A stretch of DNA of 64,000 nucleotides from Emcibacter sp. (GTDB lineage Bacteria > Pseudomonadota > Alphaproteobacteria > Sphingomonadales > Emcibacteraceae). Of this stretch, positions 43,748 through 52,956 are shown in pieces (the first letter of the stretch is position 1; every line of letters begins with the position of its first letter). The translations under genes and the position numbers were made by a program. The notes below the pieces were generated by a model. That model searched no databases, was not told the DNA's origin, and saw only the letters and a program-made list of their open reading frames with translations. The DNA is taken from NCBI RefSeq assembly GCF_963675455.1, contig NZ_OY776217.1, positions 2,218,001 through 2,282,000 of the forward strand. Reading direction: 5' to 3'.

Positions 43748-44092
43748 CCATAGGGCGTTCGGATAACGTCCGTCTATATCCAGCTCGGGATTTGAACCTT
43801 TGGATCGAGTAGGGGGGCCATTGAGAGTGCACCAGGGGGTGAAACCCCCGTCATAAGCAGGCAAATTCTGGAAAATAAGCCTCTATAATAAAGTGCGCAC
43901 AAATCGCACAATTTATCTTCTAACTGTATGAGATATTTAGGCTGTTCGTGCCTGCTGACTGCACCAATATCCTTTCCCGGACATTCCTAAATCTTCCTAA
44001 ACCGCAGAAAAATTCAGGTTTCTGCGGTTGATGCTCTTCCAATTTTCCCTCATTTTTTATCTTATCAGAAAAAAGTGCGCAAGGAGATAGGT
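43748..44092. other. Intergenic border region with hairpin and tRNA-arm-like sequence
   Basis: GGGGGT-GAA-ACCCCC at 43835-43849 could end the Mrp transcript but has no T-run. Read on the minus strand, GGTTCAAATCCC near 43788-43799 resembles a T-arm, but no cloverleaf can be folded around it. The rest is AT-rich DNA leading into an integrase stub. Confidence 0.45.
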
Positions 44093-44335
44093 GTGAAAAT
44101 GGCTTCAGTGAGAAAACATGGAAAGAAGTGGCAAGCAGGCGTAAGACTCAAAGGTACTCGAAAAAGAAAGTTGTTTAAAACCAGAATGCAAGCTCAGCGT
44201 TGGGCCTTGGAACAGGAAGAGTGGACTTGTCCAAAAAGCGCTGGCGCAATCCATTGGTTAGCCCTCTCTGATAGCTTTGTCACAAACCATAGAGGTTTCA
44301 AGAAAAGATTATTATCAGGCTCTGGAGGACAGTAA
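44093..44335 (+). pseudogene. Tyrosine-type integrase, N-terminal fragment
   Basis: From a GTG with AAGGAG six bases upstream the frame encodes MASVRKHGKKWQAGVRLKGT and RKRKLFKTRMQAQRWALEQE, the AP2-like arm-DNA-binding domain that begins many phage and island integrases. Similarity stops about 42 residues in, and the frame runs on through unrelated sequence to a stop. The core-binding and catalytic (R-H-R-Y) domains are missing. The remnant abuts a Fic gene fragment and marks the boundary of a decayed island. Confidence 0.72.
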
Positions 44336-44672
44336 CAAAGGAACCGATATTACAGATTGGCTGATTTATTTTGCCGAAATGGTTTTTTCCGCACAGAATA
44401 ATACAGAATCCCTTCTGGAATTTATCATTGCCAAATTCAGGCTCTTTAATCGTCTTAGAGGATTGTTGAAATAACGTCAGGAAAAAGCTCTGCTACGTAT
44501 GTTTCAGGAAGGATCCTCTGGCTTCACTGGCGGGATGAGTGCGGAAAAATATATCTCGATTACCGGCGCATCTCGTGCAACAGCAATGCGTGATTTTCAG
44601 GAATTGATCGCAAAAGGTGCCCTGAAGAAAACGGGACAGCTAAAAAATACACGATACTGGCTCAATATCTAA
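44262..44672 (+). pseudogene. Fic/DOC-family protein, C-terminal fragment with internal stop
   Basis: The frame encodes IEVSRKDYYQALEDSNKGTD and ITDWLIYFAEMVF, then a TAA at 44472-44474, and continues in frame with RQEKALLRMFQEG, KYISITGASRATAMRDFQEL and a KNTRYWLNI ending. This is the C-terminal helical and winged-helix region of Fic proteins of the DUF4172 type. The catalytic HxFx(D/E)GNGR motif is absent because the 5' part is replaced by integrase sequence. The gene was truncated and has since gained a nonsense mutation. Confidence 0.78.
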
Positions 44673-45384
44673 GTCATGCTGAGTTAATCGTTTGAAAACT
44701 GAATATTCTGTCGACGATTAAGGTTCGCGCCAGGCGGTCGACCAGAATAATCGTAGCGACAGAGCGTAAGGTTGAATTATTTACGGTGAGCAAGTGGCTA
44801 AACTTGGAGTGATAGGAGAGGTTTGACACTTATTATCGTTGTACGATTCCTATGTTAAAATCCTGCAAAAAAACAAAAAAATATAAGTCTGGCAGGTTAT
44901 GAAACTTTCGAGAACCGAGAGCACTTCGATTGGCTCAGAACGAGTATAATCGGGTGAAGGCGGTGGAAAAATGGCCGGCCCAGCCGCTCAAAAACGACCT
45001 GATAATTTTGACCAGGTGTAAAAACTTGCATCGGAAAGCCATAGCCGGTTACACTCAGCCGAAGGCCGATGCATGACTCTGTGCCGGACTGTGAGAAGTC
45101 CAGCCTTGTGTGAAGATAGACAGGTAAATTACGTTGGTAGCAGGTGCCAATCATGAGCTTTCATTCATTTTGGCGCAGAATATATTCCTGAACTTCTCAT
45201 TGAGGGAAGATGATGAACAAACTGGTTTTAAAACCTGTCCGATGTTGGCCACTGACGCTGTGGTTTTTTGACCAACTTGATGCCCGAACTATTCTTCAAA
45301 TCCAGCAGCCCTGGGTGGTACTCTTTACAAAGGTTTGGTGCAAATCGTGAGTGATCCCGTGTTGAAGAACAAGCAGATACGCTT
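44673..45384. other. Region upstream of the hydrogenase operon, no firm gene
   Basis: I recognise no family here. A minus-strand frame of 85 codons (44897-45154) and a plus-strand 46-codon frame with AGGGAAG before its ATG (45210-45350) are the only candidates, and neither resembles known proteins. The hydrogenase promoter must lie within this stretch. I could not identify a convincing FNR-type or sigma-54 site. Confidence 0.35.
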
Positions 45385-46530
45385 ATGACGAACTCCGACA
45401 AGGCATTTGTAATCAAACGAGATGATCTGCAAAGGTTGTTCGATGTTATCATTACGCGCGGCTATACGCCTGTAGGGCCGATGGTCCGCGATGGCGTGAT
45501 CGTTTATGACGTGCTGCGCCGCGTTCAGGATTTGCCCGAAGGCTGGACCGAAGACCAGGATGCCGGGACGTATCGTTTGAAACGACGCGACGATAGCGCG
45601 TTGTTCGGGTTCAACAATGGTCCGCATTCATGGAAAAAATACCTGTTTCCGCCACGGTCGAAACTCTGGGAAGGCAAGAAGACGGAAGATGGCGGTTTCA
45701 CGCTCAAGGAAGTGGAAGACACTGAGAGGCCCTTCGCGTTCATAGGCGTGCGCTCCTGCGACCTGCACGCAATACAGGTGCAGGACAAGGTGTTTATGAA
45801 CGAACACCATCCGGACCCGCTTTATACTGATCGCCGGTCCAGGGCACTGATCATTGTCGTCAATTGCGGACAGGCGGCCAAGACCTGTTTTTGCACCTCC
45901 ATGAACACCGGACCGCGCGCGGAAGGGGGTTATGATCTTGCTCTGACCGAGATTCTGGACGGCGACGATCATTATTTCTTCGCGGAGCCCGGCAGTAAAG
46001 ACGGCTTTTCCCTGCTGGCCGAAGTACCGCACGAGGAGGCGGACAGCGACAATTTTACTGCTGCGGAAAAAGGCACGAAGCGCGCCGAGGAACAGATGGG
46101 GCGCAAGATCGACATTTCCGACATCAAGGAGCTGCTCTACCGTAACTACGACAACGAACGCTGGGACGCGCTTGAAAAACGCTGTCTTGCCTGCGGCAAT
46201 TGCACCATGGCCTGTCCGACCTGTTTCTGTTCCAAGGTCGAAGACGTGACCGATCTAACAGGCGACCATGCCGAGCGCTGGCGTGAATGGGATTCCTGTT
46301 TCACGATGGATTTTTCCTATATTCACGGCGGTAGCGTGCGGTCTACGACCCGCTCGCGCTACCGGCAATGGTTGATGCACAAGCTCGCGACATGGTTGGA
46401 CCAGTTTGGCACGTCGGGGTGTGTAGGCTGCGGGCGCTGCATCACATGGTGTCCGGTCGGTATTGATCTCACCGAGGAAGTTCGCCTGATCCGAGACAGC
46501 GAAAACCAAAAGGACATCGCCAATGGTTAG
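45385..46530 (+). CDS. hydB: Group 3b hydrogenase beta subunit (4Fe-4S)
   Basis: This 381-residue iron-sulfur subunit resembles the beta subunit of sulfhydrogenase-type (group 3b) [NiFe] hydrogenases. Two ferredoxin-like clusters are bound near the C-terminus by CLACGNCTMACPTC (near 273) and CVGCGRCITWCPV (near 352). Extra conserved cysteines occur in NCGQAAKTCFC near 170. It relays electrons between the small subunit and the NAD(P)-binding gamma subunit. It is first in the operon, with a weak ribosome site. Its last 8 bases overlap the next start. Confidence 0.9.
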   Translation: MTNSDKAFVIKRDDLQRLFDVIITRGYTPVGPMVRDGVIVYDVLRRVQDLPEGWTEDQDAGTYRLKRRDDSALFGFNNGPHSWKKYLFPPRSKLWEGKKTEDGGFTLKEVEDTERPFAFIGVRSCDLHAIQVQDKVFMNEHHPDPLYTDRRSRALIIVVNCGQAAKTCFCTSMNTGPRAEGGYDLALTEILDGDDHYFFAEPGSKDGFSLLAEVPHEEADSDNFTAAEKGTKRAEEQMGRKIDISDIKELLYRNYDNERWDALEKRCLACGNCTMACPTCFCSKVEDVTDLTGDHAERWREWDSCFTMDFSYIHGGSVRSTTRSRYRQWLMHKLATWLDQFGTSGCVGCGRCITWCPVGIDLTEEVRLIRDSENQKDIANG

Positions 46531-47014
46531 TATCAAGGATATTCGCACCCTGCTCGCTGAAAACCCGTTCTTCGATGGGATATCAGAGGAACATATGGAA
46601 ACAATGGCGGGATGCGGCAGGCTCGTGCATTTCAAGCCTGGCGAATTTCTCCTGCGTGAGGGAGACGAGGCGGACACGTTTTACTTGATCCGTGATGGGG
46701 AAGTAGCGATTGAAAGCGATGTCCCGACGGCTGGCCCCCTTTCGATTGCACGTATCGGCCCATGCGGGATCACCGGCTATTCGTGGCTGTTCCCGCCGCA
46801 TCGTAATAGTTTCGATTCGCTGGCTCTGACGCATGTATCAGCCATTGCGCTCGATGGTGAATGTTTACGTGGCAAGGCGGAGGACGATCATGAGCTCGGA
46901 TATCAGCTCATGAAACGCTTTGCGCAAGTCATGCTCGACCGCCTGCAGGCAGCGCGGCGACAGATGCTGGACGTTTATGCGAACGGGAGGACGACGGATG
47001 CAGCCTCAGGCTGA
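46523..47014 (+). CDS. Cyclic-nucleotide-binding-domain protein inside the hydrogenase operon
   Basis: This 163-residue protein is essentially one Crp/Fnr-type cNMP-binding beta-roll (about 15-130), with the FKPGEFLLREGDEADTFYLI and DGEV pattern near 37-60, plus a C-terminal helix. There is no helix-turn-helix, so it is not a DNA-binding regulator. It overlaps hydB upstream and hydG downstream. Its location inside the structural operon argues for a regulatory or assembly subunit that binds a nucleotide. The residues for cAMP phosphate binding are not clearly conserved. Confidence 0.8.
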   Translation: MVSIKDIRTLLAENPFFDGISEEHMETMAGCGRLVHFKPGEFLLREGDEADTFYLIRDGEVAIESDVPTAGPLSIARIGPCGITGYSWLFPPHRNSFDSLALTHVSAIALDGECLRGKAEDDHELGYQLMKRFAQVMLDRLQAARRQMLDVYANGRTTDAASG

Positions 47015-47843
47015 AATGCGATCACCGATGCGTCCGCATCCCTTCCGCGTGCTGGAAATCGCGGAGGAAATTCCCGGCTGCATGACTGTGCGCGTCGAGC
47101 CGTCCGGCGACGGGGGCGACGCCGCGTTCGCGCCGGGACAATTCTACATGATTTATATCTTCGGTCACGGGGAAGTGCCGATCTCGGTCAGCGGCGACCC
47201 GGAGAAATCAGGGGAACTGACCTTTACCGTCATGGCCGTCGGCTCTGTGACGCAGGCGCTGTGCGCCGTCAAGTCGGGCGACGTCATCGGCTTGCGCGGC
47301 CCGTTCGGCAGCGCCTGGCCGGTAGACAAAGTGAAAGGGCGCGATGTGATTGTCGTGGCGGGCGGGCTAGGCCTGGCTCCGCTGCGGCCGTCGATCTACC
47401 GTATGCTGCACAATCGTAACGATTACGGTGACATCACACTTCTCTATGGCACGCGTCAGCCACAGAGTATCGTTTTTCCGCAGGAACTTGCCGACTGGCG
47501 CGAAGATGCGCTGATAGAAGTAGAGGTTACAGTCGACACCGCCGGTCGTGACTGGCCGGGGAAGGTCGGCGTCGTTACCGAATTATTGAAAGGTCGCAAC
47601 GTCGATCCAGCTAAGACTTCCGCCCTAATTTGCGGGCCGGAGATCATGATGCGCTTCTCGGCCTATGCGCTGTTGGATATCGGCGTTGCGGCCGAAAACA
47701 TCCATGTATCGATGGAACGCAACATGAAATGCGCGGTCAGAATGTGCGGACGCTGCCAGTACGGGCCGTTCTTTATCTGCGCCGACGGGCCGGTGTTCCC
47801 GTTCGACTGCGTCGAACGGTTGTTCAAGATAAGAGAAGTGTGA
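46998..47843 (+). CDS. hydG: Group 3b hydrogenase gamma subunit (FAD/NAD(P)-binding)
   Basis: This 281-residue oxidoreductase has a ferredoxin-reductase layout: an FAD-binding barrel (about 10-105; FAPGQFYMIYIFG, VPISVSGDP), an NAD(P)-binding fold (about 110-225; VIVVAGGLGLAPLRP, LICGPEIMM) and a C-terminal [2Fe-2S] site, CAVRMCGRCQYGPFFICADG near 247-266. This subunit carries electrons between NAD(P)H and hydB. The ATG has GGGAGG upstream; a longer frame is rejected. Its stop overlaps the next start as TGATG. Confidence 0.9.
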   Translation: MQPQAEMRSPMRPHPFRVLEIAEEIPGCMTVRVEPSGDGGDAAFAPGQFYMIYIFGHGEVPISVSGDPEKSGELTFTVMAVGSVTQALCAVKSGDVIGLRGPFGSAWPVDKVKGRDVIVVAGGLGLAPLRPSIYRMLHNRNDYGDITLLYGTRQPQSIVFPQELADWREDALIEVEVTVDTAGRDWPGKVGVVTELLKGRNVDPAKTSALICGPEIMMRFSAYALLDIGVAAENIHVSMERNMKCAVRMCGRCQYGPFFICADGPVFPFDCVERLFKIREV

Positions 47844-48625
47844 TGACTGACAAACCGAAACTCGCGGTCTGGAAATTCGCATCCTGCGACGGTTGCCAGC
47901 TTAGTCTGCTGGACTGCGAGGACGAGTTGCTGGCCGTTGCGGATCACATCACCATCGCCAATTTTCCGGAAGCCAGCCGCGCCGTACTCGAAGGGCCGTA
48001 TGATCTGTCGCTGGTCGAAGGCTCGATTACAACGCCGCATGACCGCGACAGGATAAAGGAGGTTCGCCGACAGTCGAAATTTCTTATCACCATTGGCGCT
48101 TGTGCCACTGCCGGCGGGATTCAGGCCTTGCGCAACTTCACAGACGTACAGGAGTTTATGGATATCGTTTACGCCAGCCCCGAATATATCAGCACGCTGG
48201 ACACATCGACGCCGATATCCGCTCATGTGAATGTGGATTTTGAATTGCGCGGCTGCCCCATCAACAAGAACCAGCTGCTGGAGGTCATCAACGCGTTCCT
48301 GAATGAACGCAAACCGAACGTATCGCCGAACAGCGTCTGCCTCGAATGCAAAAAGCGCGGCACCGCCTGTATCATGGTGGCGCATGGCACGCCCTGCATG
48401 GGGCCCGTGACGCAGGCCGGGTGCGGCGCGATTTGCCCGACCTATAACCGCGGTTGTTACGGCTGCTACGGGCCGATGGAAACGCCCAACACGGCCTCAC
48501 TGGCCGCCTGGATGCACGATCTTGGCGTGTCGGGGGGTGAGTTGCGGCGCATGTTCAGGACATACAACGCCGAAGAAGCCGAATTCAGAGAGGAAGGCGA
48601 CCGCCACGGGGGAGAAAACATATGA
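47843..48625 (+). CDS. hydD: Group 3b hydrogenase delta (small) subunit
   Basis: This 260-residue [NiFe]-hydrogenase small subunit lacks a Tat leader and is therefore cytoplasmic. Proximal-cluster Cys lie in KFASCDGCQLSLLDCED near 12-28, GACATAGG near 92 and RGCPINK near 138. Further clusters are bound by CLECKKRGTACIM and CGAICPTYNRGCYGCYGP near 170-210. It links the NiFe site in hydA to hydB. It shares a 4-base overlap with hydA. Confidence 0.92.
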   Translation: MTDKPKLAVWKFASCDGCQLSLLDCEDELLAVADHITIANFPEASRAVLEGPYDLSLVEGSITTPHDRDRIKEVRRQSKFLITIGACATAGGIQALRNFTDVQEFMDIVYASPEYISTLDTSTPISAHVNVDFELRGCPINKNQLLEVINAFLNERKPNVSPNSVCLECKKRGTACIMVAHGTPCMGPVTQAGCGAICPTYNRGCYGCYGPMETPNTASLAAWMHDLGVSGGELRRMFRTYNAEEAEFREEGDRHGGENI

Positions 48626-49932
48626 GCGGTTCACACGGCAGCGGCACGCGCACAATCAAGGTTGATTATCTCGCCCGCGTCGAAGGCGAAGGCGCGATGT
48701 ATATTAAAATCCGGGACAATGTCCTTGAAGACGTAAAGCTCAAGATATTCGAGCCGCCGCGCTTTTTCGAAGGGCTCCTGCGCGGGCGGGAGTTCACCGA
48801 AGCGCCGGACATCACATCGCGCATTTGCGGCATCTGCCCCGTTGCTTATCAGATGAGCGCGATCCACGCGATGGAGAACGCTTGCGGCGTGCGCGTCGAA
48901 GGTGCGCTGCGCGAACTGCGCAGGCTCTTCTACTGTGGCGAATGGATTTCCAGCCATACACTGCATATTTACATGCTGCATGCGCCGGATTTCCTCGGCT
49001 ATCCAAGCGCTGTCGAGATGGCGAAGGATCATCCGCAGGTGGTCGAGCATGGGCTTGCGTTGAAGAAGACAGGCAATGATATCATGAGCCTGATGGGCGG
49101 GCGTGAAATCCATCCGGTCAACGCTCGTGTTGGCGGGTTTTACCGGGTTCCGATGAGAAGCGAATTGTCGGAGTTGCGAGAAAAACTGTTGCGCGCCCGC
49201 GAACTGGCGCTGGAAACGGTGAAATGGAGCGCAACACTCGACTTCCCGGATTTCGAACAGGACTACACATTCGTCGCGTTGAGGCACGACGATGAATACC
49301 CAATGAACGAGGGCCGCGTTGTGTCGAACAAGGGGCTCGATATCGATGTTTCCGAATATGACGACCATTTTGAGGAACAGCATGTCGACTATTCGAACGC
49401 GCTTCATTGCGTAATGAAGCCGGACGGAAAATGTTATCATGTCGGGCCCATGGCGCGGTATGCGTTGAACTTCGACCACCTGCCAGAAGACATCCAGGAT
49501 GCGGCAAAAGCGGCCGGGCTAGGCCCCGTCTGTGCCAACCCGTTCCAAAGCATCACCGTGCGAGCGGTGGAAGTGCTCTATGCCGTAACGGAAGCACTCC
49601 GCATCATTGACAACTACAACCCGCCGCGACAACCTGCGATCGACGTGAAACCGAAGGCCGGGACGGGTTTCGCAGTGACGGAGGCACCGCGCGGACTGCT
49701 TTATCATCGCTACACCATTGACGATGACGGCATCATAAAAGACGCAAACATCGTGCCGCCGACTTCCCAGAACCAGAAGATGATCGAAGAGGATTTACGC
49801 CATTTTGTCCCGACTTGCCTCGACAAAGCGGATGATGAAATCCAGCACGTTTCCGAACAGGCGATCCGTAATTACGACCCATGCATTTCCTGCGCCACGC
49901 ATTTTCTCAAGCTTGAGGTCGACCGCGAATGA
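48622..49932 (+). CDS. hydA: Group 3b [NiFe] hydrogenase alpha (large) subunit
   Basis: This 436-residue catalytic subunit has all four Ni-Fe ligand cysteines: RICGICPVAYQMSAIHA near 68 (L1) and DPCISCATHF near 418 (L2). The chain ends in FLKLEVDRE after the L2 His. That is a short C-terminal extension of the kind removed by a dedicated protease, and such a protease gene follows immediately. With hydB, hydG and hydD it forms a soluble bidirectional NADP-linked hydrogenase, which may also reduce sulfur. Retention of every active-site residue indicates a functional enzyme. Confidence 0.93.
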   Translation: MSGSHGSGTRTIKVDYLARVEGEGAMYIKIRDNVLEDVKLKIFEPPRFFEGLLRGREFTEAPDITSRICGICPVAYQMSAIHAMENACGVRVEGALRELRRLFYCGEWISSHTLHIYMLHAPDFLGYPSAVEMAKDHPQVVEHGLALKKTGNDIMSLMGGREIHPVNARVGGFYRVPMRSELSELREKLLRARELALETVKWSATLDFPDFEQDYTFVALRHDDEYPMNEGRVVSNKGLDIDVSEYDDHFEEQHVDYSNALHCVMKPDGKCYHVGPMARYALNFDHLPEDIQDAAKAAGLGPVCANPFQSITVRAVEVLYAVTEALRIIDNYNPPRQPAIDVKPKAGTGFAVTEAPRGLLYHRYTIDDDGIIKDANIVPPTSQNQKMIEEDLRHFVPTCLDKADDEIQHVSEQAIRNYDPCISCATHFLKLEVDRE

Positions 49933-50405
49933 CGAAAGCGCCGACCCTCATCATCGGCATTGGCAATCGCTATCGCGGCGACGACGCATTCGGCTGTATG
50001 GTGGCGGGCGAACTGGCCGGACAAGTGCCTCTGGACGTGACATGTATTGAGCATGACGGAGAGCCCGCCGGGCTGATAGAGTGCTGGCAAGGTGCTGAGA
50101 AGGTAATCCTGATCGACGCCGTGTCCTCGGGTGCGGAGGCAGGGCAAATCTTCCGCTTCGATCTTGCGCGGCAAGCGCTGCCGGAAGATTTTAATTTATA
50201 TTCCACCCACGCCTTCGGTGTGCCGCAGGCGGTGGAACTCGCCCGGGCGCTGGCGAAGCTTCCACCGGATATCCGGTTCATCGGTGTGGAGGGCAAAAAT
50301 TTTAATGCCGGCGAAGAGCTCTCACCGGCTCTGTCTAAAACGAAGGATGCATTAATTGCAGAAATTTTGAATTCACTGAAATCACAGGAGAGTATTCATG
50401 CATGA
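49929..50405 (+). CDS. Hydrogenase maturation protease (HyaD/HybD family)
   Basis: This 158-residue endopeptidase trims the large-subunit C-terminus after nickel insertion. The signatures are IGIGNRYRGDDAFGCMVAGEL near 8-28 (with the Ni-sensing acidic residue), IDAVSSGAEAG near 65 (second acidic ligand) and STHAFGVPQAVELAR near 95 (His ligand). The ATGA overlap with hydA couples translation of enzyme and protease. Confidence 0.9.
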   Translation: MTKAPTLIIGIGNRYRGDDAFGCMVAGELAGQVPLDVTCIEHDGEPAGLIECWQGAEKVILIDAVSSGAEAGQIFRFDLARQALPEDFNLYSTHAFGVPQAVELARALAKLPPDIRFIGVEGKNFNAGEELSPALSKTKDALIAEILNSLKSQESIHA

Positions 50406-50661
50406 ATTTTCACTGATGGCCGACCTGTTGCGCAAGATCGAACAGCTTGCGAAGGAGGCCAATGCCGACAAGGTCGTGGCGGTGAAGGTCAAGCTCGGCG
50501 CGTTATCGCACATCACGCCGGATCATTTCCGGGAGCATTTTGAGGATGCTATCGTCGGCACGGCGGCGGAGGGCGCGGAACTCGATGTCGAACAATGCGA
50601 CGACGAACAGGATCCCAACGCGCAGGACATCCTGCTCGAAAGCATCGATATCGCGGCCTGA
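50398..50661 (+). CDS. hypA: HypA-like nickel chaperone lacking the zinc site
   Basis: This 87-residue protein begins MHEFSLMADLLRKIEQ, the HypA start whose His2 and Glu3 bind nickel, and keeps VKLGALSHITPDHFREHFED near 32-51. Ordinary HypA has about 113 residues and two CxxC pairs forming a zinc ribbon. Here that segment is replaced by a short acidic stretch with a single Cys (EQCDDEQDPN). The reading frame is clean, so this appears to be a natural short form. It overlaps the protease gene and precedes hypF by 4 bases. Confidence 0.78.
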   Translation: MHEFSLMADLLRKIEQLAKEANADKVVAVKVKLGALSHITPDHFREHFEDAIVGTAAEGAELDVEQCDDEQDPNAQDILLESIDIAA

Positions 50662-50665
50662 TCCC

Positions 50666-52936
50666 ATGTCCACCGAGCTTGTAACCCAAAACGAGGACAA
50701 TGACGCGAAACGCGAACGTCTGACCGTCGAAGGCACGGTGCAGGGCGTCGGGTTTCGTCCGTTCGTCTTTCGCCTCGCGCAGGAGCTCGGGCTAACAGGA
50801 TACGTGCGGAACACGCCGGCAGGGGTGATCATCGAGATAGAGGGAGCGGAGACACTTCTGGCGGCTTTCAAAAAAGCTTTGGAAGAACGTAAACCGGCAC
50901 AGGCGCGCTTTCTGAAGCTCGAGGATACGCCGCTGACTGCGGAATATGGGAATGACTTCATCATCCGGCCGAGCGAGACGGGGGAAGAAACGACGGCACT
51001 GATGTTGCCAGACTCCGCCGTCTGTAGCGATTGTCTGCGTGAAATGAAGGACCCCTCCGACCGGCGCTACCGTTATCCCTTTATAAACTGCACCCAATGC
51101 GGGCCGCGCTTTTCGATCATCACGGCGCTGCCCTATGATCGGCCAAATACGACGATGGCGGGGTTCGAGATTTGCCAGGCCTGTCGCCGCGAGTATGACG
51201 ATCCCGATAACCGCCGCCACCACGCGCAGCCGGTCGCCTGCCCGGAATGTGGTCCTCAGCTTGAATTGCGGAACGCGAAGGGCAAAACGAAAGCGCGGCG
51301 TGACGAGGCGTTGCTGAAAGCGGCACAGGCGGTGCGCGATGGTAAGATACTGGCGCTGAAGGGACTTGGCGGGTTCCACCTGGTCTGCGATGCACGTAAC
51401 GCTGTTGCTGTCGCCGAGTTGCGTCGCAGCAAAAGCCGTCCCGTCAAACCCTTCGCCGTTATGTACCCGTCGCTGAATATGGCGCGGGCCGATTGCGCGA
51501 TGTGTCCGGAAGAGGAAAAACTGCTGACTTCTGCGGAAGCGCCGATTGTCCTGCTGCGCAAGGATGCCAAGCCCGCCGTTGCGGAAAACGTCGCGCCCGG
51601 CAACCCGAATCTCGGCGTCATGCTGCCCTATACGCCGCTGCATCACCTGCTTATGTCCGAACTTGGCTTCCCGGTCGTCGCCACTAGCGGCAACCGCACC
51701 GATGAACCGATTTGCACAGACGAAGACGACGCCGTCTTGACCCTGAAGGATATTGCTGACGTCTTTCTGGTTCATAACCGGCCTATTTCGGGGCGCTGCG
51801 ACGATTCTATCCTCCGCGTCATGCGCGGGCGCGCAACCGTGCTGCGCCGCGCGCGCGGCTATGCGCCGCTCCCGATTGTTGTGAAGCACAGTTTTGTTAT
51901 GCCTGTACTCGCCGTCGGCGGACAACTCAAAAACACCGTAGCGCTGGCCGTGCACAATCGCGTCTTCATGTCGCCACACATCGGCGATCTCTATAGGCCA
52001 GAAGCCTGCGCCGCGCACCGTGCGGCGGCTGATCTGCTGTGTCGCCTTTACAACGCCGAACCGGAGAGCATCGTTCACGACCTGCATCCCGATTACAGCT
52101 CAACACGGATGGCGGAAGAGCGCGGCGGCAATGCCCTCGCCGTGCAGCACCATCATGCGCATGCGCTGTCCTGCATGGCTGAAAACGGGGTGAAGCCGCC
52201 CTGTTTGGCCGTCGCATGGGACGGTACCGGTTACGGCACGGATAACACCGTCTGGGGCGGGGAGTTTTTGAAGATCAAACCCGGCGGGTTCGAACGGGCG
52301 ATGCATTTTTTGCCTTTCCCGCTGCAGGGTGGGGATGCGGCCGCGCTTGACCCGAGACGCGCCGCGCTCGGCATGCTTTACGTGCTGGGTGGCGAAGACA
52401 CGTTTGACCGGGATATCGCCCTGCTGGGAGAGGATGCGTGGCTGATGAAATCCGCACTGAAAAAGAACATCAACTGCCCGCTGACCAGCAGCGCCGGGCG
52501 CATCTTCGATGCTGTCGCAGCGCTGACCGGTATTTGCTCGGAAAACGGGTTCGAGGGACAGGCGGCGATGGCGCTGGAATTCGCCGCAGACCCGGACGCG
52601 ACCTCTCTCTATGACTTCAAAATCGAAGACGGGATCATCGACTGGCGGCCAATGCTGCGCGCGATACTCGGCGATATCGACACGGGGGCTAAGCCTGGCG
52701 CGGTGTCCGGGAGATTTCATGCGACGCTGGCGGCGATGATCCTGGCGGCAGCAAAATCCGTCGGTGAGGAAATGGTGTTGCTCACCGGTGGCTGTTTTCA
52801 GAACGCGCTTTTGCTCAATTGTGCCGTCGACGCCCTGGAACAGTCCGGCTTTACGGTTCACACACACCACCATGTGCCGCCAAATGACGGCGGGCTGGCG
52901 CTCGGGCAGGTCATGGCGATGGCGCACGCGTTGTAA
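50666..52936 (+). CDS. hypF: Hydrogenase maturation carbamoyltransferase HypF
   Basis: This 756-residue HypF makes the cyanide ligands of the NiFe site by carbamoylating HypE. Domains are an acylphosphatase (about 15-100; VEGTVQGVGFRPFVFRLA), a zinc finger region with paired CxxC (CSDCLRE, CTQCGPRF, CQACRRE, CPECGP; about 115-200), a YrdC-like part (about 210-390; KGLGGFHLVCDA) and a Kae1-like carbamoyltransferase part (about 425-756) with QHHHAHALSCMAENG and LTGGCFQNALL. Full length and all motifs are present. The ATG chosen lies just after hypA; longer frames have no ribosome site. Confidence 0.93.
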   Translation: MSTELVTQNEDNDAKRERLTVEGTVQGVGFRPFVFRLAQELGLTGYVRNTPAGVIIEIEGAETLLAAFKKALEERKPAQARFLKLEDTPLTAEYGNDFIIRPSETGEETTALMLPDSAVCSDCLREMKDPSDRRYRYPFINCTQCGPRFSIITALPYDRPNTTMAGFEICQACRREYDDPDNRRHHAQPVACPECGPQLELRNAKGKTKARRDEALLKAAQAVRDGKILALKGLGGFHLVCDARNAVAVAELRRSKSRPVKPFAVMYPSLNMARADCAMCPEEEKLLTSAEAPIVLLRKDAKPAVAENVAPGNPNLGVMLPYTPLHHLLMSELGFPVVATSGNRTDEPICTDEDDAVLTLKDIADVFLVHNRPISGRCDDSILRVMRGRATVLRRARGYAPLPIVVKHSFVMPVLAVGGQLKNTVALAVHNRVFMSPHIGDLYRPEACAAHRAAADLLCRLYNAEPESIVHDLHPDYSSTRMAEERGGNALAVQHHHAHALSCMAENGVKPPCLAVAWDGTGYGTDNTVWGGEFLKIKPGGFERAMHFLPFPLQGGDAAALDPRRAALGMLYVLGGEDTFDRDIALLGEDAWLMKSALKKNINCPLTSSAGRIFDAVAALTGICSENGFEGQAAMALEFAADPDATSLYDFKIEDGIIDWRPMLRAILGDIDTGAKPGAVSGRFHATLAAMILAAAKSVGEEMVLLTGGCFQNALLLNCAVDALEQSGFTVHTHHHVPPNDGGLALGQVMAMAHAL

Positions 52937-52956
52937 CGAAGAAGAGGATTGCAAAC

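Noticed and set aside
43770..43860. Possible complete tRNA on the minus strand
   Set aside because: A T-arm-like GGTTCAAATCC is present but no acceptor, D-arm or anticodon stem can be paired around it.
50792..52087. Minus-strand open frame of about 430 codons opposite hypF
   Set aside because: hypF motifs are complete on the plus strand; the antisense product has no family signature.
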